Program-made: the position numbers and the translations under genes
Notes under the pieces: model-generated
Told to the model about the DNA's origin: nothing
The model's database searches: none
Seen by the model: the letters and a program-made list of their open reading frames with translations, nothing else
Part shown: piece by piece, positions 17,450 to 25,566 of the stretch
How the letters are laid out: each line of letters opens with the position of its first letter
Position numbering within the stretch: the stretch's first letter is position 1
Assembly: GCA_017471925.1 (NCBI GenBank)
Contig: JAFURM010000003.1
Coordinates: 34,156 to 98,155 of the forward strand
Direction: 5' to 3'
DNA from: Bacteroides sp.
Lineage (GTDB): Bacteria; Bacteroidota; Bacteroidia; Bacteroidales; Bacteroidaceae
DNA: 64,000 bases

Positions 17450-19192
17450 TTACCCCTTTCTTCTCTTCTTCTCCAGTTTTTTGATTTTCTCCCAGGCTTC
17501 CTTGAACTTGGGGCAGAGTGTGACGGCCTTCTCATAGTTCTTCATGGCAGCCTCGGGCATATCATGTTTCAGACACTCATCGCCCAGGGTGATGTATTCA
17601 CGGGCATACTTCACGAGTGCCTTCTCTTTTTCTAATGCGGCCTCTTTCAGCTCTTTTACCTCCTGGCGCAGCAGGTTGATGCTGTTCAGCTTGCGACGGA
17701 TGAGACGTTGGGCGGCAGGCTTCTCAATGTCGTAGCGCGAGTGGATGGCCTTGAAGAAGTCGTTGAGAAAGAGGTCGAAGTCGCCCCGGTCGAATGCTCG
17801 GGTGGCCGAGTGGTAGAGCACATCAGCCTGTGCCTGCTTCAGGGCACGGTCTATGGCCTGACGGTTGTTGAACCGTCCGGCAAAGTTCACAATCTCCTGA
17901 CGCACGAAGACGTCGTTACGGTTCACGGGCTTCTTCAGGTAGATACCTTCCAGTGAGGTACAACGACTCAGGGCTACGTAAGCCTGTCCGCCGGCGAAGA
18001 CCCCGCCGCTGAAGTCTATCACGGCACGACTGAAGGTGAGCCCCTGGCTCTTGTGGACGGTGATGGCCCAAGCCAACTTCACGGGAAATTGCCTGAAGGT
18101 ACCCAACACTTCCTCTTCAATCTCCTTCTTCTCTTCGTTGTAGGTGTAGCGGATGTTCTGCCACAGTTCCTGCTTCACGTCGCATTCCCGTCCGTCATCG
18201 GTCATGATGTAGAGCACCTCTTCCATCGGGTCGAAGCCGGTTACGGTACCTATGGTGCCGTTTACCCATCGCTTCTCGAAGTCGTTCTTGATGAAGATGA
18301 CCTGTGCACCGGGCTTCAGTACCAGTTCTTCGGAGGTAGGCAGGCTGCTCAGGGGGAAGTCTCCCTCAATGAGCCCGTAGAAAGTGACCGGCTCTCCCGG
18401 CAGTTCGGCCAGCTTACGCTCGTTGATATGATCCACGTTGTCGCGCCGGGTGGCCAGTGTGATGAACATCTCTTTCTCGCTTGGTGAGGGAGTGGGACCA
18501 TAACGGGTGTTCAGCAGTTGCAGGTCGGTGGCGGCTATGCTGTTGTTGCGGATGCGGTCGAGCACTCCGATGAAGTTGGGGTCGCTCTGCCGGTAGACCT
18601 TCTGCAGTTCGATGGATACCAGGTCTATCTGGCTGAATACACGGGCCGAGAAGAAGTAGGGGGTGGGATAGAAGCGGTTCAGAATCTCCCGCTCATCGCC
18701 CTTCACCACCGGTTCCAATTGGAACACGTCGCCCACCAGCAACAACTGCTTGCCACCAAAAGGTTCGCGGAGGTTGCGCGAATAGACCCGAAGGATGCGG
18801 TCTACGGCATCAATGATGTCGGCTCTCACCATAGAAATCTCATCAATGATGACCAGTTCCAGCTCTTCCAACAGTTTGCGTTGAGGCTTGGTGTACTTGA
18901 AGAACTCATGGATGCGTCCCTTCTGCAGACTCAGGTTGGGGTCATCGGGCAACAGCGGATGGAAGGGCAGTTTGAAGAAGCTGTGCAGTGTGCTGCCTCT
19001 CGCATTGATGGCCGCGATGCCTGTGGGAGCCAGTACCACGTGCTTCTTCTTGGTGTTCTTGCAGATGTACCGCAGGAAGGTGGACTTGCCCGTGCCGGCC
19101 TTACCTGTCAGGAACAGGGACTGGCGGGTGTATTGGATGAGGCTCAGGGCATCCTGAAACTCCTTGTTGTTGGTGTCGGGGCTGAAAGACAT
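17450..19192 (-). CDS. PIF1/RecD-type superfamily 1B helicase with C-terminal TPR-like segment
   Basis: The 580-residue helicase has Walker A FLTGKAGTGKSTFL (~residue 30-43), PTGIAAINARGSTLHSFF, Walker B LVIIDEISMV, motif III VGDVFQLEPV and a C-terminal UvrD_C_2-type block with VHKSQGLTFSRAVIDF and AYVALSRCTSLEGIYL. This is the standard order for 5'-3' PIF1-like DNA helicases. The last ~80 residues are charged and helical with one TPR-like unit (AMKNYEKAVTLCPKFKEAWEKI), a common Bacteroidetes extension perhaps for protein contacts. It lies 37 bases downstream of the HAD gene, probably in one transcript. Confidence 0.92.
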   Translation of the reverse strand: MSFSPDTNNKEFQDALSLIQYTRQSLFLTGKAGTGKSTFLRYICKNTKKKHVVLAPTGIAAINARGSTLHSFFKLPFHPLLPDDPNLSLQKGRIHEFFKYTKPQRKLLEELELVIIDEISMVRADIIDAVDRILRVYSRNLREPFGGKQLLLVGDVFQLEPVVKGDEREILNRFYPTPYFFSARVFSQIDLVSIELQKVYRQSDPNFIGVLDRIRNNSIAATDLQLLNTRYGPTPSPSEKEMFITLATRRDNVDHINERKLAELPGEPVTFYGLIEGDFPLSSLPTSEELVLKPGAQVIFIKNDFEKRWVNGTIGTVTGFDPMEEVLYIMTDDGRECDVKQELWQNIRYTYNEEKKEIEEEVLGTFRQFPVKLAWAITVHKSQGLTFSRAVIDFSGGVFAGGQAYVALSRCTSLEGIYLKKPVNRNDVFVRQEIVNFAGRFNNRQAIDRALKQAQADVLYHSATRAFDRGDFDLFLNDFFKAIHSRYDIEKPAAQRLIRRKLNSINLLRQEVKELKEAALEKEKALVKYAREYITLGDECLKHDMPEAAMKNYEKAVTLCPKFKEAWEKIKKLEKKRRKG

Positions 19193-19229
19193 GGGGCGCA
19201 GGGTAGGGGAATGGTTGGGAAAACAGTTC

Positions 19230-20027
19230 TCATCCGGGCAATATTCCGAAGTGGTGCAGGGCGCGGGCTATGCCATCGTTGTCCACCGTGTCGGTCACAT
19301 AGTCGGCTTCGGCCTTCACGTTCTCCTGGGCGTTGCCCATCGCTATGCCTATGCCGGCATGGCGCAGCATGGGAATGTCGTTGCCTCCATCACCGAAGGC
19401 CATAGTCTCTTCCAGTTTCAGGCCGAAGTGGCTGATAATGGCATCCATGCCCCGTTGCTTGGTGTTGCCCTTGGCTGTTACGTCCACGAAAGCCGGATGC
19501 CAGCGGCCCACCTCGCAGCGCGAGAGATGAGGCCACAGTTCTGCCTCCTGCTCAGCATTCAGGAAGGGAGTAATCTGGAAAATCGGTCCGTTGCTCAGGG
19601 CCGTCTCTAACGGAGTGTCGGGGATGGGGGTAGTCACTTTCAGATGTTCATGGAAAATCTGCTGTATCATGTTGCCGGGATGGTTGGCATAGATGTCGTG
19701 CTCGGAAACCTCGATACAGGGAATCCTGCGCTCGGCGCAGTAGCCGGTGATGGCCTTCACCTCTTCCATGGGAATGCTGCTCTTGTGAATCACCTCATCG
19801 CCCACGAAACAGTAGGCCCCGTTCATGGTGATGTAGCCGTCTATCAGTCCCTGTTCCTGCAGACGGTCCAGGTTGTTGATGATGACCTTGGGGCGTCCCG
19901 TGGCGATGAACAGTTGCAGGCCTCGTGCCTTGGCTTCGGCCAGGGCGTGCAGGGTGGAGGCCGGTACTTCGTGGGTGTGGAAGCTGACGAGCGTTCCGTC
20001 TATGTCGAAAAAGAGAGCTTTAGTCAT
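19230..20027 (-). CDS. Cof-type HAD-superfamily hydrolase
   Basis: The 265-residue HAD hydrolase begins with catalytic motif I FFDIDGTLVSF. It also shows motif II FIATGRP, the C2-type cap, motif III Lys in AKGNTKQRGMDAI, and motif IV MAFGDGGNDIPML, followed by GIAMGNAQENVKAEADYVT. This pattern is the Cof/YidA group of sugar-phosphate or cofactor phosphatases. The substrate cannot be read from sequence. First gene of a likely operon with the PIF1-type helicase, driven from 20048-20079. Confidence 0.93.
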   Translation of the reverse strand: MTKALFFDIDGTLVSFHTHEVPASTLHALAEAKARGLQLFIATGRPKVIINNLDRLQEQGLIDGYITMNGAYCFVGDEVIHKSSIPMEEVKAITGYCAERRIPCIEVSEHDIYANHPGNMIQQIFHEHLKVTTPIPDTPLETALSNGPIFQITPFLNAEQEAELWPHLSRCEVGRWHPAFVDVTAKGNTKQRGMDAIISHFGLKLEETMAFGDGGNDIPMLRHAGIGIAMGNAQENVKAEADYVTDTVDNDGIARALHHFGILPG

Positions 20028-20047
20028 GAATGATGTATTTCAGTGCA

Positions 20048-20079
20048 CAAAAATAGGTAAAAGTGGAGATTCTGACAAA
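20048..20079 (-). promoter_or_regulatory. Promoter of the HAD-helicase operon
   Basis: Minus-strand -7 box TATTTTTG (20048-20055) and -33 box TTTG (20076-20079) are 20 bases apart, 21 bases upstream of the ATG. Confidence 0.7.
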
Positions 20080-20171
20080 ATATTCCGCTATTTCCGACTT
20101 TTTGTACGTAATTACATGCAAAAGTCCAATATCTCCATCCGTTCTTGCTTCGCTGTTTTGAAAAGAAAACA

Positions 20172-20179
20172 TATATTTG
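20172..20179 (+). promoter_or_regulatory. -7 promoter box of the carbohydrate locus
   Basis: TATATTTG, 30 bases upstream of the ATG at 20210. The -33 position is ambiguous (TTTG at 20157-20160 is too close). Confidence 0.55.
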
Positions 20180-20209
20180 CACAGTTTTATTTTATATAAT
20201 ATATGTATC

Positions 20210-21559
20210 ATGAAGAATCAGACAGCAAAACAAACAAGGTTAGGAATTGGAATGAAAAGAATGTTAGGAATGCTCGTGTGCATAATGGGCGGTATCCTGC
20301 TGGCACATGCCGACGGAAAGTTCCCTGACGGGACACCCATACCGGCATGGTTCAGTGAGACGATGGAGGTCAACATAGAAACACTGGGCCGGAAGTATAA
20401 CATCGTGGAGCATGGCGTGGCAAACGACAGCACGCTGCTGCAGACCGAACAGATACAAGCCGTGATAGACAAGGCTGCCGGAGAGGGTGGAGGCGTTATC
20501 ATTATCCCCAAGGGGACATTTCTCAGCGGTGCGCTCTTTTTCAAGAAGGGAACCCACCTGCATCTGCAGGAAGGGGCCGTGTTGAAGGGCAGTGACGACA
20601 TCAGCAACTTCCCCGTATTGGACACCCGCATGGAGGGACAGAACCTGAAATACTTTGCCGCATTGGTCAACGTGAACCGTGTAGACGGCTTCACGCTCTC
20701 GGGAAAGGGCACCATCGACGGCAATGGCCTACGCTATTGGAAGTCCTTCTGGCTGCGCAGGGCCGTGAATCCCAAGTGTACCAATCTGGAAGAGTTGCGT
20801 CCGCGTCTGCTGTTGGTCACCTATAGCAAAGATGTGCAGATTTCCGGTGTGACGTTGCAGAACTCCCCCTTCTGGACCAGCCATTACTATCAGTGCCAGC
20901 GCGTGAAGCTGCTGAACCTGCGCATCCTCTCGCCGGCAGCTCCGGTGAAGGCTCCCAGTACGGATGCTGTGGACATTGACGTCTGCACCGACTTCCTGAT
21001 CAAGAACTGCTACATGTCGGTGAACGACGATGCCGTGGCACTGAAGGGAGGCAAGGGACCTTGGGCCGATACCGATCCCAATAACGGTGGCAACTCCAAC
21101 ATCATCATCGAAGACTGTACCTATGGCTTCTGCCACGGCGCATTGACCTGTGGCAGCGAGTCCATCCATAACCGCAACATCATCCTGCGTCGCTGTACCA
21201 TCACTAAGGCCAACCGTCTCTTGTGGCTGAAGATGCGCCCCGACACACCCCAGAAGTATGAGTACATCCTGGTGGAAGACATCAAGGGCGACGTGGATCA
21301 TGTACTCTACGTGAAGCCCTGGACGCAGTTCTTCGACCTGAAAGGACGCAAGGACATACCGAAGTCCTACTCCAACAACGTGACCATGCGCAACATCAAC
21401 ATGGAATGCAAGAACTTCTTCAGCGTGCAGCAGGCCGATGAGCAGTATGAACTTTCGGACTTCACCTTTGAGAAGCTGCAGATTAAGGCTGTGAACCCGG
21501 CCTATGACGAGCAGCTGATTCGCAACTCCGTGTGGAAAAAAGTCAATGTGAAACCTTGA
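20210..21559 (+). CDS. GH28-family polygalacturonase-like hydrolase
   Basis: Exported pectin-type hydrolase cleaving alpha-galacturonosyl (or related) linkages. The 449-residue protein has a signal peptide ending around LLAHADG. It then folds as a right-handed beta-helix with the GH28 markers VIDKAAGEGGGVIIIPKGTF, STDAVDIDV (usual NTD), MSVNDDAVALKGG (catalytic DD pair), FCHGALTCGSE (GHG variant) and LLWLKMRPD (RIK variant). I take the ATG at 20210 because the promoter box ends at 20179. An earlier ATG at 20177 overlaps that box. First gene of a five-gene carbohydrate locus, followed 10 bases later by a GH106 gene. Confidence 0.9.
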   Translation: MKNQTAKQTRLGIGMKRMLGMLVCIMGGILLAHADGKFPDGTPIPAWFSETMEVNIETLGRKYNIVEHGVANDSTLLQTEQIQAVIDKAAGEGGGVIIIPKGTFLSGALFFKKGTHLHLQEGAVLKGSDDISNFPVLDTRMEGQNLKYFAALVNVNRVDGFTLSGKGTIDGNGLRYWKSFWLRRAVNPKCTNLEELRPRLLLVTYSKDVQISGVTLQNSPFWTSHYYQCQRVKLLNLRILSPAAPVKAPSTDAVDIDVCTDFLIKNCYMSVNDDAVALKGGKGPWADTDPNNGGNSNIIIEDCTYGFCHGALTCGSESIHNRNIILRRCTITKANRLLWLKMRPDTPQKYEYILVEDIKGDVDHVLYVKPWTQFFDLKGRKDIPKSYSNNVTMRNINMECKNFFSVQQADEQYELSDFTFEKLQIKAVNPAYDEQLIRNSVWKKVNVKP

Positions 21560-21569
21560 ACAGTTACCG

Positions 21570-24320
21570 ATGAAAAGATTAGCAAGCACACTCCTCGGGT
21601 GTGCCCTGTTGTCCGTTGCCTCGGCCCAGGAGATTGCCTGGCCCGAAGTGACAACGGAAGCCAAGCCTGCCGCCCGCTGGTGGTGGTTGGGCAGTGCGGT
21701 AGATAAAGAGAACCTGAGTCATAACCTCTCCCTCTATGCGGCTGCGGGCATGGGCAGTCTGGAAATCACGCCCATTTATGGCGTGCAGGGCAATGATGCC
21801 AACGACATTCCCTTCCTCTCGCCCCGCTGGATGGAGATGTTGCGTCACACGCAGGACGAAGCCCGTCGCTTAGGGATGCAGATAGACATGAATACCGGTA
21901 CGGGATGGCCTTTCGGCGGACCGGAAGTGTCAGTAGAGGAGGCCGCCAGTCGGCTGTTGATAACCGAGTATCGCCTGAAACGTGGCGAAAGGTTGCAGCA
22001 ACGGATAGAGGTGGGCGACAAGAGACAACAGCCCCATGCCCGACTGGAGCGCCTGATGGCCTTTGACGAGAGCAAGCCCGGCCGTTGCCTGGACCTTACG
22101 GACAAGGTGAAGGAGGGCGAACTGGACTGGACGGCTCCCAAGGGAGAGTGGCGTCTGATTGCCGCCTTCTGTGGAAAGACCCTACAAAAGGTGAAGCGTG
22201 CCGCACCCGGTGGTGAAGGCTATGTGATGGATCATTTCTCGGCGCAGGCCGTGAAGAACTATCTGGGACGCTTCGACCGTGCCTTTGCCGAGGCGCAGGC
22301 CGCTGCCCCCCACAACTTCTTCAACGACTCCTATGAAGTGTATGGAGCCGACTGGACAGAGGGACTTTTTGACCACTTCCTGCAGCGCAGGGGCTATAAG
22401 CTGGAAGAATATCTGCCCCAGTTCTTGGCCGACACCCTGCAGAACGACGAGGTGCGCCGTCTGGTTTCCGACTATCGGGAGACGCTGGCCGACCTGTTGC
22501 AGGAGAACTTCACCCGCCAATGGACCGAGTGGGCACATGCCCAAGGCTCCAAGACCCGCAATCAGGCACACGGTTCCCCAGGCAATCTGATAGACCTTTA
22601 CGCCACGGTGGACGTGCCCGAGTGTGAAGGTTTCGGCCTCTCCGACTTCGGCATACGGGGCTTGCGCAAGGACTCCCTGACGCGTCCCAACGATTCCGAA
22701 CTCTCCATGCTGAAGTATGCTTCGTCGGCCGCACACATTGCCGGCAAGCCCTACACCACTTCGGAGACCTTTACCTGGCTGACCGAACATTTCCGCACTT
22801 CGCTCTCCCAATGCAAGCCCGATCTCGACCTGATGTTCGTCTCCGGTGTGAACCACACCTACTTCCACGGCACCACCTATTCGCCTGTCCGTGCCGAGTG
22901 GCCGGGATGGAAGTTCTATGCTTCGGTGGACATGAGTCCCACGAACAGCATCTGGCGCGATGCGCCCGCCTTCTTCGACTACATTGCCCGCTGCCAGAGT
23001 TTCCTGCAGATGGGCAAGCCCGATAACGATTTTCTCCTCTACCTGCCCGTCTACGACATGTGGTACGAGCAGCCCGGGCGTCTGCTGATGTTTGACATCC
23101 ATAAGATGGCCCGCCGTGCGCCCCGTTTCATCAAGGCCGTACACCGTATATATAATGCGGGCTACGACATGGATTATATCTCCGACAACTTCATCCGTAC
23201 CTCCACTTGCGAAGAGGGGACCATCGTGACCTCGGGTGGTGCGGCCTATAAGGCTATCCTCATCCCAGGGGCCCGCCTGATGCCGCTCGATGTACTGGAA
23301 AAACTGTTGGAGATGGCTGAACAGGGAGCCAAGGTCGTTTTCCTGGAGCAATACCCGGAGGATGTACCCGGTGGCGGAAAAATAGAGCGACAGCGCAAAG
23401 CTTTCCGTCGCGTGATGGAGCGGTTGAAGCGTTGTCCGCAGGTGAGCTTCGGTACGGACTATGCCACCACGCTGGCCGCTACGGGCGTTACGCCCGAGAC
23501 GTTGAAGACCGTCTCCGGCTTGAGTTACATCCGCCGCACACACGATGCCGGCCACCACTACTTCATCTCCGCCCTGACCGACAAGGATACCGAAGGATGG
23601 ATTCCCTTAGCCGTGAACGCCCGCTCGGCCATGCTCTACAATCCTATGGACGGCACCAGCGGCAAGGCCCGCCTGCGCCAGAAGGAGGGACGCACAGAGG
23701 TCTACCTGCAGTTGGCCTCCGGTGAATCGGTCATCCTGAAGACCTTTGCCACGGCAGATGTCACGGCTGAAGCCTGGCGTTATCACTCTCCGGCCGGGGA
23801 GGGGGGCGTGCTTCCTGCTGATGCGTGGGCTTTCCGCTTCGTGGAGAGTGCCCCGGCAGTGGCCCAAGTGCCCGACAGCGTGCAGCTCGGCTCCTGGACA
23901 GACCTTCCCTTCGAGGGAGCCACGACCACGATGGGCACCGCCTGCTATACCACTACCGTCACCCTGCCCGAGGGCGTGAAGGCTGATGACTGGATGCTCT
24001 CCTTAGGCGATGTGCGCGAGAGTGCCCGTGTGCGAATCAACGGACAAGAGGTCGCTACGTTGTGGACCGTGCCCTACCGTTGTCTGATAGGCCGTTACCT
24101 GCGCCCCGGTGCCAATACCATAGAGGTGGAGGTGACTAACCTGCCGGCCAACCGTGTGGCCGACCTCGACCGTCGCGGTGTGCAGTGGCGTATCTTCAAG
24201 GAAATCAACCTGGTGGACTTGAACTATAAGAAGACCGGATATGGTCATTGGCAGCCCGTTGCCAGCGGACTGATAGGGCCTGTCCGCATCACTCCTGTCA
24301 CATTACATTATTCATATTAA
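21570..24320 (+). CDS. GH106-type alpha-L-rhamnosidase
   Basis: The 916-residue exported enzyme is predicted to release terminal L-rhamnose. After a signal peptide (MKRLASTLLGCALLSVASAQ) come the GH106 signatures RWWWLGSAVDKENL, GMGSLEITPIYG, IPFLSPRWMEMLRHTQDEA, GMQIDMNTGTGWPFGGPEV, FNDSYEVYGADWTEGLFDHF, and YTTSETFTWLTEHF with FVSGVNHTYFHG. A C-terminal beta-sandwich (after ~residue 780) contains DVRESARVRINGQEVATLWTV. Length and layout match Bacteroides GH106 enzymes. It lies between GH28 and mannonate dehydratase genes, so rhamnogalacturonan or rhamnose-capped arabinogalactan/glucuronan is a likely substrate. Confidence 0.9.
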   Translation: MKRLASTLLGCALLSVASAQEIAWPEVTTEAKPAARWWWLGSAVDKENLSHNLSLYAAAGMGSLEITPIYGVQGNDANDIPFLSPRWMEMLRHTQDEARRLGMQIDMNTGTGWPFGGPEVSVEEAASRLLITEYRLKRGERLQQRIEVGDKRQQPHARLERLMAFDESKPGRCLDLTDKVKEGELDWTAPKGEWRLIAAFCGKTLQKVKRAAPGGEGYVMDHFSAQAVKNYLGRFDRAFAEAQAAAPHNFFNDSYEVYGADWTEGLFDHFLQRRGYKLEEYLPQFLADTLQNDEVRRLVSDYRETLADLLQENFTRQWTEWAHAQGSKTRNQAHGSPGNLIDLYATVDVPECEGFGLSDFGIRGLRKDSLTRPNDSELSMLKYASSAAHIAGKPYTTSETFTWLTEHFRTSLSQCKPDLDLMFVSGVNHTYFHGTTYSPVRAEWPGWKFYASVDMSPTNSIWRDAPAFFDYIARCQSFLQMGKPDNDFLLYLPVYDMWYEQPGRLLMFDIHKMARRAPRFIKAVHRIYNAGYDMDYISDNFIRTSTCEEGTIVTSGGAAYKAILIPGARLMPLDVLEKLLEMAEQGAKVVFLEQYPEDVPGGGKIERQRKAFRRVMERLKRCPQVSFGTDYATTLAATGVTPETLKTVSGLSYIRRTHDAGHHYFISALTDKDTEGWIPLAVNARSAMLYNPMDGTSGKARLRQKEGRTEVYLQLASGESVILKTFATADVTAEAWRYHSPAGEGGVLPADAWAFRFVESAPAVAQVPDSVQLGSWTDLPFEGATTTMGTACYTTTVTLPEGVKADDWMLSLGDVRESARVRINGQEVATLWTVPYRCLIGRYLRPGANTIEVEVTNLPANRVADLDRRGVQWRIFKEINLVDLNYKKTGYGHWQPVASGLIGPVRITPVTLHYSY

Positions 24321-24375
24321 CCACAGTCGGCTTGCCGCAGACATCGGCACACCGACCCTTAAACAAATCAAACAA

Positions 24376-25566
24376 ATGGAAAAAACTTGGAGATGGTTTG
24401 GAAAGAAAGACAAGATTACTCTTTCCATGCTGAAACAGATTGGTGTAGAGGGAATCGTTACCGCCCTCCACGATGTTCCCAACGGTGACGTATGGACATT
24501 GGAAGCCATCAACGACCTGAAAGATTACATTGAAAGCTACGGCCTGCGCTGGTCGGTGGTAGAGAGTCTGCCCGTGTGCGAGGCCATCAAGTATGCCGGT
24601 CCCGAGCGTGATGCCCTCATCGAGAACTACAAGGTTAGCCTGGCCAATCTGGGCAAGGCCGGTGTGAAGACCGTGTGCTACAACTTCATGCCCGTGATAG
24701 ACTGGGTGCGCACCGATTTGCAGCATCCCTGGGCGGACGGCAGTTCGTCGCTCTACTTCGACCGCATCCGCTTCGCCTACTTTGACGTGAAGATTCTGCA
24801 GCGCGAGGGCGCTGTCCGTGACTACACCGAGGAGGAGTTGCAGAAGGTGGAAGAACTGGATAAGGTCATCACCGAGGCCGAGAAGGACGAGCTGGTAGAC
24901 GCCATCATCGTGAAGACGCAGGGCTTCGTGAACGGCAATATACGCGAGGGCGACAAGAACCCCGTACAGATATTCAAGAAACTGCTGGCCCTCTATGACG
25001 GCATTGACCGTAATCGCTTGCGCGAGAACATGCGCTACTTCTTGGCGGCCATCATGCCCGTGTGCGAGGAGTGGGGGGTGAACATGTGTGTACACCCCGA
25101 CGACCCACCCTTCCAAATACTGGGCTTGCCGCGCATCGTGACCGATGAGGCCGACATCGCCTGGTTCCTGAACGCCGTGGACAATCCCCACAACGGACTC
25201 ACCTTCTGCGCCGGTTCGCTCAGTGCGGGTGAGCACAACGACACGCGTGAACTGGCCCGCAAGTTTGCCGCTCGCACCCACTTCGTACACCTGCGCAGCA
25301 CCAAGGCCATGCCCGGCGGCAACTTCATCGAAAGTTCCCACTTGGAGGGACGTGGCCATCTGATAGACCTCATCCGCATTTTTGAACGGGAGAATCCCGG
25401 CCTGCCCATGCGTGTGGATCATGGCCGCACCATGCTGGGCGACGAGGACAAGGGCTATAACGCCGGCTACTCCTTCCATGGCCGTATGCTGGCCTTGGCA
25501 CAAGTGGAAGGCATGATGGCGGTGGTGAAGGACGAGCTGCAACGTAATCCCGCCTGCTGCCTATGA
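24376..25566 (+). CDS. uxuA: Mannonate dehydratase
   Basis: Cytoplasmic enzyme converting D-mannonate to 2-keto-3-deoxygluconate in the glucuronate branch of hexuronate catabolism. The 396-residue protein shows UxuA features: MEKTWRWFGKKDKITLSML, GVEGIVTALHDVPNGDVW, ENYKVSLANLGKAGVKTVCYNFMPV, the metal-site regions MCVHPDDPP, LTFCAGSLSAGEHND and HFVHLRST, and MRVDHGRTMLGD. It overlaps the GH115 start by ATGA (25563-25566), giving coupled translation. A cytosolic glucuronate enzyme placed between secreted hydrolases, beside an alpha-glucuronidase, indicates that the locus harvests glucuronic acid. Confidence 0.95.
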   Translation: MEKTWRWFGKKDKITLSMLKQIGVEGIVTALHDVPNGDVWTLEAINDLKDYIESYGLRWSVVESLPVCEAIKYAGPERDALIENYKVSLANLGKAGVKTVCYNFMPVIDWVRTDLQHPWADGSSSLYFDRIRFAYFDVKILQREGAVRDYTEEELQKVEELDKVITEAEKDELVDAIIVKTQGFVNGNIREGDKNPVQIFKKLLALYDGIDRNRLRENMRYFLAAIMPVCEEWGVNMCVHPDDPPFQILGLPRIVTDEADIAWFLNAVDNPHNGLTFCAGSLSAGEHNDTRELARKFAARTHFVHLRSTKAMPGGNFIESSHLEGRGHLIDLIRIFERENPGLPMRVDHGRTMLGDEDKGYNAGYSFHGRMLALAQVEGMMAVVKDELQRNPACCL